Source: G958296245 sp963664035 (GTDB lineage: Bacteria; Chloroflexota; Dehalococcoidia; Lucifugimonadales; G958296245). Taken from it: DNA of 64,000 nucleotides. Below the pieces are notes generated by a model. The model saw only the letters and a program-made list of their open reading frames with translations. It was not told the DNA's origin and searched no databases. Location: assembly GCA_963664035.2 (NCBI GenBank), contig OY760867.2, positions 806,001 to 870,000 on the forward strand, in the 5' to 3' direction. A program made the translations under genes and the position numbers. Position 1 is the first letter of the stretch; each line of letters opens with the position of its first letter. Shown here in pieces: positions 40,449 through 49,389 of this stretch.

Positions 40449-40679
40449 CCAACTATCTCCTTAACCCTGACCTAATGGACATGCTAAAAGCCGTCGCCCC
40501 CACTTTAATGTCCCAATGTCGTACAGTCAAGTCTTTGGACTCGTATTTTGCACATGTCGGAACATTTTGTAGATGTCGGAACACCAAGGCCCAAGAAGTA
40601 GGGCCTTCCGCACCGGCGTCCAGGCCTTGCGGCGGCCCGCAGGCGCCGGTATGGTAGAATCTAATCAGGCTGGTGCGCG
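40449..40679. other. gap between divergent collagen-like and ispH genes
   Basis: No supported gene. Two copies of ATGTCGGAACA (40554-40564 and 40573-40583, 19 bases apart) suggest a binding site. A TAGAAT at 40655-40660 could be the ispH -10 box, 20 bases before the start. Confidence 0.4.
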
Positions 40680-41588
40680 ATGAAGGTATATCTAGGTCAA
40701 CCGAGGGGCTTCTGCGCGGGCGTCGTCCGCGGCATAGACATCGTCGAACTGGCTCTCGAACGGTTCGGCCCGCCGGTCTACGTCAAGCACCAGATCGTCC
40801 ACAACGCCCACGTGGTCGAGTCCCTCAGGAAGAAGGGCGCTGTGACCATCGAGGAGATCGACGAGGCGCCCGTCGGCGCCACCGTCGTCTTCTCGGCTCA
40901 CGGCTCCCCCCCGGAGGACTACGAGAAAGCCGAGAGCAGGGGGTTGCGCGTCATCGACGCCACGTGTCCGCTCGTCACGAAGGTACACAACGAGGCGCGC
41001 CGATACTCGAGCGACGGTAGGAAGCTCATCTTCGTGGGCCACAGGGGACACCAGGAGGTCAAGGGCACCATGGGGCAGCGCCCGATGCACCTGGTCGACG
41101 ACCGGGAGCGGGTGGACCTGCCGGACTGGGACCCCGACGAGCCTGTAGCCGTTCTTACCCAGACGACCCTGTCGATGGACGACACGCAGGCGTCGATCGA
41201 CACGATACAGGCGCGCTTCTCGGACGTGCTCGTGCGCAACGACCTATGCTACGCGACCACGAACAGGCAGCTCGTCGTCAAGAGGATGTGCGACATGGTC
41301 GACGTCGTCCTGGTCGTCGGCTCGGCGAACAGCTCCAACTGCAACAGGCTGCGGGAGGTCGCCGAGGCGAGGGGCGTTCCCGCGTACCTGATAGACGGGC
41401 CGGGCGACATCCGCCCGGGGTGGCTGGACGGCATGGAGAAAGTCGGCGTCACCTCGGGGGCCTCCACCCCCGAAGAGCTCGTGGAGGCCGTCGTCGAAGC
41501 GATCGGCCCCACCGAGGTCGTGCGCCTCCAGGGCGCCGCGGAAGACGTGACCTTCGTGCTCCCCCCCGAGTTCCGGGACGCGGAGTAA
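40680..41588 (+). CDS. ispH: 4-hydroxy-3-methylbut-2-enyl diphosphate reductase
   Basis: The 302-residue product is a complete IspH, last step of the MEP isoprenoid pathway, giving IPP and DMAPP. The three cluster cysteines are in RGFCAGV (about residue 12), DATCPLV (about 95) and RNDLCYATTNRQ (about 193). VFSAHGSPP and GSANSSNCNRLREVA bind substrate. It starts directly after a GTGCGCG; the -10 box is close, so the leader is short. No other MEP genes are here. Confidence 0.96.
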   Translation: MKVYLGQPRGFCAGVVRGIDIVELALERFGPPVYVKHQIVHNAHVVESLRKKGAVTIEEIDEAPVGATVVFSAHGSPPEDYEKAESRGLRVIDATCPLVTKVHNEARRYSSDGRKLIFVGHRGHQEVKGTMGQRPMHLVDDRERVDLPDWDPDEPVAVLTQTTLSMDDTQASIDTIQARFSDVLVRNDLCYATTNRQLVVKRMCDMVDVVLVVGSANSSNCNRLREVAEARGVPAYLIDGPGDIRPGWLDGMEKVGVTSGASTPEELVEAVVEAIGPTEVVRLQGAAEDVTFVLPPEFRDAE

Positions 41589-41642
41589 GGGACCATCCAC
41601 CGTCCGCGAGTGCGCGGACCGCGGGTCCCGCGCCAACCGAGC

Positions 41643-42332
41643 ATGGACATTCGCATCCACAGCCTGCTGGAGGGGGCGCGCGCCGCTCGCGGGACGGTCG
41701 TGATCATCGACGTATTCAGGGCGTACACCACGGCGGCCGTCGCGTTTTCTAGGGGCGCGGAGAAGATCGTCCTGGTCGCCGAGGTCGCGGAGGCCCTCGA
41801 GCTGAGGGAGCGAGGCGCGGGGTCGTTGTGCATGGGAGAGGTGGACGGCATCCGGCCCGATGGATTCGACTTCGGCAACTCGCCATTCGAGCTGTCGGAG
41901 GCCGACGTAGCGGGCGCCACGCTCATCCAGTCGACGCGGGCCGGCACGACGGGCGCGGCGGCGGCCGCGGGCGCCGACCGCATATACGTATGCTCTCTCG
42001 CCATTGCGGCGGCTACGGCAAGGGCAATCCTGGCCGACGCGCCGGAGACCGTCTCCATCGTGGCGATGGGCGACAAGGGCAGGGCCCGCACCGACGAGGA
42101 CGAACTGTGCGCCCTCTACCTGCGCAACCTGCTGGAGGGCCGCGCCCCCGACCATGGGGCGATCCGCTCGCTGGTGGAGTCCAGCGCGCACGCCGGCAAT
42201 TTCGGCGACACCTCCAAGCCCTGGTACCACCCGATGGACATGGAGATTGCCCTGCGCATCGACTCGTACCCCTTCGCGATCAGGGTTGAGCGCGAAGGGG
42301 GCCTGCTGGTCGCGCGGCCCGTCGAGGCGTAA
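41643..42332 (+). CDS. 2-phosphosulfolactate phosphatase-like (ComB family) protein
   Basis: The ATG at 41643 gives 229 residues. The ComB fold motifs are seen: VVIIDVFRAYTTAAVAFSRG, GFDFGNSPFEL, LIQSTRAGTTGAAAA and CSLAIAAATARAIL, with EDELCALYLRNLLEG. ComB removes phosphate from 2-phosphosulfolactate in coenzyme M synthesis, but members occur widely in bacteria without that pathway, so another acidic phosphate ester is likely. It follows ispH by 54 bases. Confidence 0.9.
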   Translation: MDIRIHSLLEGARAARGTVVIIDVFRAYTTAAVAFSRGAEKIVLVAEVAEALELRERGAGSLCMGEVDGIRPDGFDFGNSPFELSEADVAGATLIQSTRAGTTGAAAAAGADRIYVCSLAIAAATARAILADAPETVSIVAMGDKGRARTDEDELCALYLRNLLEGRAPDHGAIRSLVESSAHAGNFGDTSKPWYHPMDMEIALRIDSYPFAIRVEREGGLLVARPVEA

Positions 42333-42336
42333 CCCC

Positions 42337-43233
42337 CTACGGCTTCAGCCTGAAGGCCTCGGGGGGCGTGGCGGAGGGTACGCGGTGGGCGGTGGTGCGG
42401 CCCGAGTGCAACACGGTCGGCTCGTACTCGGCGCGCAGCACCCTTTCGGGCATCGGGAGCGAGTCGTAGGTGACGGCGGTGGGCCGCAGGAAGGGCTCCG
42501 CGTAGGCGCAGCCCGCGATCATGCCCCATCGCCCGTCGCGGGCCTCGGCGATCCAGCGCGCGGTCGGGCCGTGGTAGCCCTGGCTGACGAGCTGGTCCAT
42601 GGCCTGGACCTTCTTGTGTATGACCGGGGTTATGTCCACCCATACGTCGGGGACGATGCCCGGCGTGAAGAAGCTGTTGGAGTTGACCTCCTCGCCGGCC
42701 GCGAAGGAGAAGAAGGTCTGCTTGACGCCGTGGTACGGCGGGATGCCGTCGAACTGGGGCACGCGGTTGCCGACGGTCTCCAGCGCCTTCATCACGATCT
42801 TGCCGGTGACGGGGTGGTCGTTGTGGGAGAGGCCGGTGTCCAGGGGCACGTGGGTTATCAGGATGTCGGGCCTCACCCGGAGGATGATGTCCGCTATCTC
42901 CCTAACCTTGTCGAGGTCGAAGTATATCTCGTGGTCGGTCCAGCCGAGGTTTATCAGTTCGCTGACGCCGAGCACCTCGGCTATGCGCTCGGTCTCGCGC
43001 CTCTTGAAGGCCCTGTAGTCGGCTAGCGTCATGCCGTCGACGTCTGGGTCGCGCTCGCCCGGCGGCTTCTCCATCTCGTCGTGGAGCCACTGCATGTGGT
43101 GCCGGTCGCCGTCCGTGACGACGACGCTGGTTATCCTGTCGCCGCGCTCGGCGTGGAGGGCTATCGTGCCGGACGCCTCGGTCGCGCTGTCGGCAGGGTG
43201 GGGATATACGACCAGGATGTTGAAGTTGCTCAC
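42337..43233 (-). CDS. PIG-L deacetylase-family protein with HPAD motif
   Basis: The GTG at 43233 has AGGAGGT nine bases upstream and gives 298 residues. The start ILVVYPHPADSATEASGTI matches the PIG-L/LmbE fold, with ITHVPLDTGLSHNDHPVTG carrying the second zinc His. The first Asp of HPDD is Ala14, so the usual catalytic base is lost while the His12/Asp15 zinc ligands remain. It is the second such variant here; see 29934. It lies 26 bases downstream of the RidA gene and convergent to the ComB-like gene. Confidence 0.87.
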   Translation of the reverse strand: MSNFNILVVYPHPADSATEASGTIALHAERGDRITSVVVTDGDRHHMQWLHDEMEKPPGERDPDVDGMTLADYRAFKRRETERIAEVLGVSELINLGWTDHEIYFDLDKVREIADIILRVRPDILITHVPLDTGLSHNDHPVTGKIVMKALETVGNRVPQFDGIPPYHGVKQTFFSFAAGEEVNSNSFFTPGIVPDVWVDITPVIHKKVQAMDQLVSQGYHGPTARWIAEARDGRWGMIAGCAYAEPFLRPTAVTYDSLPMPERVLRAEYEPTVLHSGRTTAHRVPSATPPEAFRLKP

Positions 43234-43259
43234 GTTGCGACGACCTCCTGTCCGCCCGC

Positions 43260-43655
43260 CTACAGCGGCAGCGGCATCTCTATGTGGGCGGTACCCTCGA
43301 TCTCGACGAGCCACTCCGGCCTGGCCAGCCCGACGATCAGGGTGGCGTTCACGGGGGCGTTCTCTCCGTAGTATTCCTGCCGCGCCTTTCCTATGGCTGG
43401 GAAGTAGGCCGCGTCGGTGATGTAGGTGGTGGTCTTGACCATGTTGGCGAGGTCGCCGCCGTGGGCCTTGCAGGCGTTCTCCAGGTTCTTGTAGACCTGG
43501 CGTACCTGGGCTTCCACGTCGCCCTCGCCGTGGAAGGCGCCGTTCTCGTCGAGGGCCACCTGGCCCGCTATGTAGACGGTATTGCCGACGCGCACGGTCT
43601 GGTGGAGCCCTGGCATCTTGACCATCGTGTCCGGGTCGAGCCTCTCGATCGCCAT
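43260..43655 (-). CDS. RidA/YjgF-family protein
   Basis: The ATG at 43655 with CAGGAGG upstream gives 131 residues. RidA features: VGNTVYIAGQVALDENGAF, the LANMVKTTTYITDAAYF strand, and the C-terminal NATLIVGLARPEWLVEIEG with the Arg and Glu of the deaminase site. Canonical RidA removes reactive enamines such as 2-aminoacrylate. It is upstream of the PIG-L-like gene on the same strand. A substrate-specific role in that operon is possible. Confidence 0.92.
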   Translation of the reverse strand: MAIERLDPDTMVKMPGLHQTVRVGNTVYIAGQVALDENGAFHGEGDVEAQVRQVYKNLENACKAHGGDLANMVKTTTYITDAAYFPAIGKARQEYYGENAPVNATLIVGLARPEWLVEIEGTAHIEMPLPL

Positions 43656-43832
43656 CCGCTGACCTCCTGTCTCGAAGCTGGGCCGGATTCTATCACGGCC
43701 CTGGCCAATGCGGGCAGGAAGGAACACCTGGGAGGGAAACGGAACGCTCGTGAGACGATATGGGCGAATTTGTGCCGATTGTGGAACGCCGATTCGTAGC
43801 TAATCCAGGCCTGTTCGTATTGGGCGGGCCGT

Positions 43833-43868
43833 TATAGTGTTCCAAAACGTTCCAAAATGTTCCATCGG
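43833..43868 (+). promoter_or_regulatory. -10-like box followed by three 10-bp iterons
   Basis: TATAGT at 43833-43838 is followed at once by GTTCCAAAAC, GTTCCAAAAT and GTTCCATCGG, repeated with exactly one helical turn spacing. This is the pattern of a cooperative regulator site over a transcription start. Confidence 0.45.
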
Positions 43869-44010
43869 CTTCACCGGGCTGCGGGCCGGAGGCTCCGGCG
43901 CGCGGCGAGGGTGGCTCGACTTCCCACATTGTACGCACTCATGTTCTGTTCGTCAAGGTCCGAGGCGCCGGCGGGAACTGTTCGGGAGCTTGGGGGACCC
44001 CCATCTCAAT

Positions 44011-44108
44011 CTTCCCCCGTCGGACGGGGGAAGAGGTAAGAAGCATCCCCCGTCGGACGGGGGAAGAGGTAAGAAGCAGTGCCCCGTCGGGCGGGGGGAG
44101 CGGGGGAA
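44011..44108 (+). repeat. 33-bp tandem hairpin repeats
   Basis: Two near-identical 33-bp units and a degenerate third carry the palindrome CCCCCGT-CGG-ACGGGGG followed by AAGAGGTAAGAAG. Each unit could fold as a hairpin in DNA or RNA. Confidence 0.7.
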
Positions 44109-44250
44109 GAGGCTTGCGAGAATGCTGGGGGCCGTGATCTGGAACAGGAGGGCCGCGTTTTGGGGAAGATTTTGGCATGATCCGGGTCAGGATGGCCGCG
44201 TTTGGGGAAGATTTGGACATGCCGTTGCCAGCGGGAATATACTCGGCGCC

Positions 44251-47001
44251 ATGATCTGGGTCAGAAGGGCTATCGCCGTCCTCGCGGGTCTGCTGCTGCT
44301 CCCTGTGCTGTTTGCGTTGCTGGCGCTCCAGGGGGCCTATTGGACGCTGCTCTCCCCCGGCTTCCACGCGTCCGAGCTACGCAAGGCGGGCGTCTACGAG
44401 TTCGCCCTCGGCGACCTGCTGACCACGGCGCTGGACGAGGCGCGGGAGATCGAGACGGGGCCGCTGACCGTAAGCATCGACGGCCAGGACAGGACGCTGC
44501 TCGATGGGAATCCACTGGCAGCGTTGGGCCTAAGCTCCGAGGACATCGCCGAGTCTGTGCGGCGGGCGGCGCCGCCCGATTGGGTCCGGGGAGTGGTGGA
44601 GGAGTGGCTCGACCAAGTAGGCGGGTACATGACGGGCGAGCGCGACGACTTCGAGGTGGGGATCAGGCTGGACGAGCAGGCCAGGGCGCTGATCGAGGAG
44701 TTGAAGCTGCTGCTGCGCAAGGCCGATGCCGGGGGGCTGCTGTTCGAGGCGCTGGTGGAGCCGGAGATGGAGAGGGCTGCCGCGAGCGTTCCCTTCGGGC
44801 TGGACGTCTCCGCCGAGCGGCTGACGGAGTCGGCGCGCAGGATCGTAGGCCCGGACTGGATACAGGAGCAGGTCGATGCCGCGCTGGACGAGGCGGCGCC
44901 CTACCTGGTGGGAGAGCGCGACGAGTTCGAGATCCGGGTCGATCTCGCAGGTCGGGCGGAGGCCGCGCTCGAAGAGGTCAAGGCGCTACTCCGCGAGGCC
45001 GACGCGTACGAGGTGCTGTTCGAGCAGCTCGTGGAGCCGGAGATGGAGAGGGCCGCCGCGAGCGTTCCCTTCGACTTGGACGTATCCGCCGAGCGGCTGA
45101 CGGAGTCGGCGCGCAGGGTCGTAGGCCCGGACTGGATACAGGACCAGGTTGAGGCCGCGCTGGACGAGGCAGCGCCCTACTTGGTGGGAGAGCGTGACGA
45201 GTTCGAGATTCGCGTCGATCTCGATGGGCGGGTCGAAATGGCGTTAGAGGAGGTGAAGCTGCTGATGCGGGAGGCCGAGGCCGGCAGCGCACTGTTCAAG
45301 GCGCTCGTGGAGCCGGAGATGGAGAGGGCCGCCGCGAGCGTTCCCTTCGACCTGGACGTTTCCACCGAGCGGCTGACGGAGTCGGCGCGCAGGGTCGTAG
45401 GCCCGGATTGGATGCAGGAGCAGACCGATGCCGCGCTGGACGAGGTAGCGCCCTACTTGGTGGGCGAGCGCGACACGTTCGAGATTCGAGTCGATTTCGG
45501 TGGGCGGACAGAGATGGCGTTAAAGGAGGTGAAGCTGCTGCTGCGCGAGGCCGACGCTTACGTAGTGCTGTACGAGAACGTCATAGAGCCTCAGGTGGCG
45601 GAGGCGCTTGGGGAGACCGTCGCACTGGGGTTTGGCATCGAGGTCACCGACGACGAGGTATTCGGCGCACTGCGCAGAGTGGCCCCGCCCGGTTGGGTGC
45701 AGGAGCAGGCCGAGAAGGTGTTGGATGAGGCGGGCCTCTACTTAGCGGGCCGCGCGGAGAGATTCGCCGTGGAGATCTCGCTGGAAGACAATAAGCTCGA
45801 GGCCGCAGCGGCGCTTGGGGAGATCGTGGGGCGCCGGTTCGACGAGGCTTTCGCCGCGCTTCCAAGATGTACGGGCGCCCAATCCCCCCTGCGGCTTGCC
45901 TCGTTGGAGCTACCCAAGTGCATTCCGGAGGGAACACAAGAAGCGACCATCAGCGCCATGAGAGCCAACGTGCTCTGGGGAATCCAGTTAACGACGCTAG
46001 GTCCCGTCCCGGACAGGATCCCCTTTACGGACGGCCATCTGAGGGCTGTCATGGAAGCTGCCGGAGCCACGGGGCAGGCGGTATCGATCGAAAACCTCCG
46101 GGCGATTCTGCGCGACGGCTGGGCCTACACGCAGGACGACCTTCGCCGCGACCTCGCCCTGTCGCGGGACGTCGACGGCGTCGATCCGGTCGCGCTGCTG
46201 GACGATGGGCGGACTGTCCTGAGGGACGGCTGGACCTACACGCAGGACGACCTTCGCCGCGACCTTGCCCTGTCGCGGGACTTCGACGGCGTCGATCCGG
46301 TCGCGCTGCTGGACGATGGGCGGACTGTCCTGAAGGATGGGTGGAGCTACACGCAGGACGACCTTCGCCGCGACCTGGGCCGCGAGGCGGATGCCGTTGG
46401 GGTGGACACGGCCGGGCTGCTGGATGACGTTCGCGTCTCCCTCAGGGACGGGTGGAGCTACACCGAAACGGACCTTCGGGAATGGGTCGTCGACGCGGGG
46501 GGCGCGCAGGCGCTCGACGACCTGGACAGGGCGCGGGGTCTCATAGGGACGGGCCGCGGCTACCTGCCGCTCGGGTGGGGCCTCGCGGCGCTGCTGGCGG
46601 TCGCCGTCGGGTTCCTGGGCGGCAGGGGTTGGGCGGGCCGGGCGGCGTGGGGATCGGGGGCGCTTCTGGCGGCGGCAGGCATCGTCTTCGTGGCCTTTGG
46701 GCCCGCATACCACCTGGCCGGCAAGTCCGGGGCGGTCCTCAGGGCCGCGCAGGTCGAGTCCCTGGAGGAGGCGCGGGGCAGGACGCTTGCGGAGATCGAG
46801 CGCGACGTGGCCGACTTTCCGCGCACGGCGCGCCTTGCCGCCCTGAAGGGGTTCGACGTGGCGGAATCGGGGGTGGACGCCTTCGTCTCCCGCGTCGCCT
46901 CGACGGCCCGCAACCTAGCGATTGCCGCGCTCGTAGCGCTGGCGGCGGTGGGTGTGCAGGCCCGGCGTCGGGCGCTGCTGCGGCGTCTGTCTGAACTGTG
47001 A
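44251..47001 (+). CDS. large membrane-anchored protein with two sets of internal repeats
   Basis: The ATG at 44251 gives 916 residues; longer starts exist but look unlikely. Residues 5-30 form a membrane anchor (RRAIAVLAGLLLLPVLFALL). Next come three near-identical 92-residue repeats (DNA period 276 bases at 44755, 45031, 45307), each with MERAAASVPF, LTESARR, LDEAAPYLVGERDEFEIRVD, flanked by two weaker copies. Then a Cys-containing linker, and four 37-residue repeats (period 111 bases from 46114) built on LRDGWxYTQDDLRRDL. Three hydrophobic segments end the chain. I do not recognise the family. The repeat body should lie outside the membrane. The 3' end is copied in each unit of the following array. 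Confidence 0.82.
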   Translation: MIWVRRAIAVLAGLLLLPVLFALLALQGAYWTLLSPGFHASELRKAGVYEFALGDLLTTALDEAREIETGPLTVSIDGQDRTLLDGNPLAALGLSSEDIAESVRRAAPPDWVRGVVEEWLDQVGGYMTGERDDFEVGIRLDEQARALIEELKLLLRKADAGGLLFEALVEPEMERAAASVPFGLDVSAERLTESARRIVGPDWIQEQVDAALDEAAPYLVGERDEFEIRVDLAGRAEAALEEVKALLREADAYEVLFEQLVEPEMERAAASVPFDLDVSAERLTESARRVVGPDWIQDQVEAALDEAAPYLVGERDEFEIRVDLDGRVEMALEEVKLLMREAEAGSALFKALVEPEMERAAASVPFDLDVSTERLTESARRVVGPDWMQEQTDAALDEVAPYLVGERDTFEIRVDFGGRTEMALKEVKLLLREADAYVVLYENVIEPQVAEALGETVALGFGIEVTDDEVFGALRRVAPPGWVQEQAEKVLDEAGLYLAGRAERFAVEISLEDNKLEAAAALGEIVGRRFDEAFAALPRCTGAQSPLRLASLELPKCIPEGTQEATISAMRANVLWGIQLTTLGPVPDRIPFTDGHLRAVMEAAGATGQAVSIENLRAILRDGWAYTQDDLRRDLALSRDVDGVDPVALLDDGRTVLRDGWTYTQDDLRRDLALSRDFDGVDPVALLDDGRTVLKDGWSYTQDDLRRDLGREADAVGVDTAGLLDDVRVSLRDGWSYTETDLREWVVDAGGAQALDDLDRARGLIGTGRGYLPLGWGLAALLAVAVGFLGGRGWAGRAAWGSGALLAAAGIVFVAFGPAYHLAGKSGAVLRAAQVESLEEARGRTLAEIERDVADFPRTARLAALKGFDVAESGVDAFVSRVASTARNLAIAALVALAAVGVQARRRALLRRLSEL

Positions 47002-48045
47002 TTCGTGTGATGGGTGTGATTGGGATGATGGAAGGGGAATATCGAGGGCAAGGGGAGGGCTGGTTTGAAACCAGCCCCTACGGAGTGTGATGCGTCTGTC
47101 TGAACTGTGATTCGCGTGATGGGGGTGATTGGGATGATGGAAGGGAATATCGAGGGCAAGGGGAGGGCTGGTTTGAAACCAGCCCCTACGGAGTGATGCG
47201 TCTGTCTGAACTGTGATTCGCGTGATGGGGGTGATTGGGATGATGGGAGGGGAATATCGAGGGCAAGGGGAGGGCTGGTTTGAAACCAGCCCCTACGGAG
47301 TGATGCGTCTGTCTGAACTGTGATTCGTGTGATGGGGGTGATTGGGATGATGGGAGGGAATATCGAGGGCAAGGGGAGGGCTGGTTTGAAACCAGCCCCT
47401 ACGGAGTGATGCGTCTGTCTGAACTGTGATCCGTGTGATGGGGGTGATTGGGATGATGGGAGGGAATATCGAGGGCAAGGGGAGGGCTGGTTTGAAACCA
47501 GCCCCTACGGAGTGATGCGTCTGTCTGAACTGTGATTCGTGTGATGGGGGTGATTGGGATGATGGAAGGGAATTATTGAGGGCTGGGGAGGGCTGGTTTG
47601 AAACCAGCCCCTACGGAGTGATGCGGCTGTCTGAACTGTGATTCGTGTGATGGGGGTGATTGGGATGATGGAAGGAATATCGAGGGCAAGGGGAGGGCTG
47701 GTTTGAAACCAGCCCCTACGGAGTGATGCGTCTGTCTGAACTGTGATTCGCGTGATGGGGGTGATTGGGATGATGGGAGGGAATTATTGAGGGCTGGGGA
47801 GGGCTGGTTTGAAACCAGCCCCTACGGAGTGATGCGTCTGTCTGAACTGTGATTCGCGTGATGGGGGTGATTGGGATGATGGGAGGGGAATATCGAGGGC
47901 AAGGGGAGGGCTGGTTTGAAACCAGCCCCTACGGAGTGATGCGTCTGTCTGAACTGTGATTCGTGTGATGGGGGTGATTGGGATGATGGGAGGAATATCG
48001 AGGGCTGGGGAGGGCTGGTTTGAAACCAGCCCCTACGGAGTGATG
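46984..48045. repeat. tandem array of about ten 106-bp units with central hairpin
   Basis: The hairpin GGGCTGGTTT-G-AAACCAGCCC occurs at 47058, 47166, 47273, 47379, 47485, 47591, 47696, 47802, 47909 and 48013, with spacing 104-108 bases. Each unit reads CGTCTGTCTGAACTGTGA, then GTGATGGGGGTGATTGGGA, a purine-rich stretch, the hairpin, and CCCCTACGGAGTGATG. Units differ by a few bases and small indels (some read AATTATTGAGGGCTGGGG). The first 18 bases are the last codons of the preceding gene (RLSEL-stop). Frames through it encode only repeats. Confidence 0.92.
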
Positions 48046-48125
48046 GCCGATAGATACGGAGTGGCCGATAGGTAACGGGTGATGGCCGATAGATATGGAG
48101 TAGCCGATAGATACGGTGCTGAACG
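48042..48125. repeat. short GATGGCCGATAGATA repeats at the end of the array
   Basis: Four variants of the 15-bp string GATGGCCGATAGATA occur in 80 bases after the last hairpin, resembling the right part of the family A elements (GATGGCCGATAGATATGG). No gene here. Confidence 0.7.
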
Positions 48126-48204
48126 TGGAGGCGGGCGGGTTGCGGTTTGACACTCTCCCTTGGGGGCTGTTAGTCTGCCCGGCGTTAGCAAGGGGATTGG
48201 GGAC

Positions 48205-49389
48205 ATGAGGATCGTAGACGTTAGCGTCGTTTCCAAGGGCCTTCCCGGCAGGGTCCCGGCCCTCGTCAGGGTGGATACCGACGAGGGCGTGACCGGCGTC
48301 GGGGCGACGGCAGCGGCCACCCCGGTGATCGCCTCGATCATCGAGAACGACCAGGACGGGCTCAGGGGCCTGCTCATCGGCTCCGACGCGGCGAACCCCA
48401 ACGAGGCGTGGCGTCTCATGTTCGCCAGCGGCCTGCGGGGGCGCAGCGGGGAGGGCGGCGTGGCGGTCAACGCCATGGGCGCCATCGACATGGCGCTGTG
48501 GGACATTGCGGGCAAGGCTGCGGGGCTGCCCATCTACAAGATGCGCGGCGGCGCCGTGCAGGACAGGGTGATGGTCTACGCCAGCGCCACGGCATTCGAC
48601 AGGGCGCTGATGGAGCGCACCGGCGAGATGCGCCACAAGCCGACCGAGGAGCTCGTGGCCGAGGCGAAGGAGAACAGGGCCTGCGGCTTCAAGGCGATGA
48701 AGTTCGGCTGGGGCAACCGGTTCAGCGAGAAGAGCTACGACGACCTGTACGCGGTCAGGGAGGCCATCGGCCCGGACATGAAGCTGATGTTGGACTTCGG
48801 CTCTCCCGCCTACCTGGACGGCTCGTGGACCCTCAAGCAGGCGATACAGGTGGCCGAGAGGCTGGCGGAGTACGACATATTCTTCTGGGAGGAGGCGCTC
48901 CACCCCTACGACGTTGACGGCTTCGAGGCGCTTACGGCGCAGTCGCCCGTCCAGATCGCCACGGGCGAGAGCCTGACCACCGCGCGCGACTTCCAGCCTT
49001 TCATAGAGCGGCGCGCCCTGGACATAGTACAGCCGGACGCGCAGCAGATGGGGGTGACGCAGCTTGCGCGGGTGGCCGAGAGGGCCGAGGAGGCGGGCAT
49101 CCTCTGCATACCGCACGGGCCATGGTCGGCCTTCCTGGTGGCGGCGCACCTGCAGGTGCTCTGCACGCTGACCAACGGCGCGATGATCGAGTACCCCGCG
49201 CCGGCGGTGGAGCGCGGCTCGTCCAACGAGGACATAATCGCCGCCATGCACGAGAGGGTGATCGAGGACCCTGTGGTACTCAGGGACGGCTACCTGGAGC
49301 TGCCGGAGGGCCCGGGGCTGGGACTGGGCGACTTCGTGCCCGAGGCGTTGGAGGAGCTGGCGGCGAGGTACGGCGAAGGCTCCGGCTGA
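48205..49389 (+). CDS. enolase-superfamily (mandelate racemase/muconate lactonizing) enzyme
   Basis: The ATG at 48205 gives 394 residues. The capping domain (MRIVDVSVVSKGLPGRVPAL) is followed by the barrel with a KxxK-type KAMKFGWG, metal ligands in LMLDFGSPAYLD (Asp), FWEEALHPYD (Glu) and IATGESLTT (Glu), and a likely base His in IPHGPWSAF. These enzymes abstract a proton alpha to a carboxylate, often dehydrating sugar acids. It overlaps the next gene (TGATG), so it is probably translated with the dehydrogenase. Specificity unknown. Confidence 0.93.
   Translation: MRIVDVSVVSKGLPGRVPALVRVDTDEGVTGVGATAAATPVIASIIENDQDGLRGLLIGSDAANPNEAWRLMFASGLRGRSGEGGVAVNAMGAIDMALWDIAGKAAGLPIYKMRGGAVQDRVMVYASATAFDRALMERTGEMRHKPTEELVAEAKENRACGFKAMKFGWGNRFSEKSYDDLYAVREAIGPDMKLMLDFGSPAYLDGSWTLKQAIQVAERLAEYDIFFWEEALHPYDVDGFEALTAQSPVQIATGESLTTARDFQPFIERRALDIVQPDAQQMGVTQLARVAERAEEAGILCIPHGPWSAFLVAAHLQVLCTLTNGAMIEYPAPAVERGSSNEDIIAAMHERVIEDPVVLRDGYLELPEGPGLGLGDFVPEALEELAARYGEGSG

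Larger units (their letters stand above)
43656..44250. other. long upstream region of the repeat-protein gene
   Basis: Nearly 600 bases without a supported gene. It holds three 10-bp iterons (43839-43868), two-and-a-half copies of a 33-bp hairpin repeat (44011-44108), and a degenerate duplicate of the gene start: CTGGGGGCCGTGATCTGGAA near 44125 resembles CTCGGCGCCATGATCTGGGT at 44242. The reading frame of the downstream gene is open through most of it, so a much longer N-terminus cannot be excluded, but its composition does not look protein-like. Confidence 0.5.

Noticed and set aside
40475..40657. 60-residue ORF before ispH
   Set aside because: No ribosome binding site and low protein-like character; it covers the ATGTCGGAACA direct repeats.
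43837..44250. N-terminal extension of the repeat protein from GTG 43837
   Set aside because: It would translate iterons and hairpin repeats and place a second anchor-like copy upstream; the ATG at 44251 begins the membrane anchor directly.
46984..48045. CRISPR array
   Set aside because: The units are 106 bp and nearly identical along their whole length; there are no variable spacers and no cas genes nearby.
47293..49251. Minus-strand ORFs through the tandem array, including one of 440 codons
   Set aside because: They only translate the repeated DNA and the antisense of the enolase-superfamily gene.
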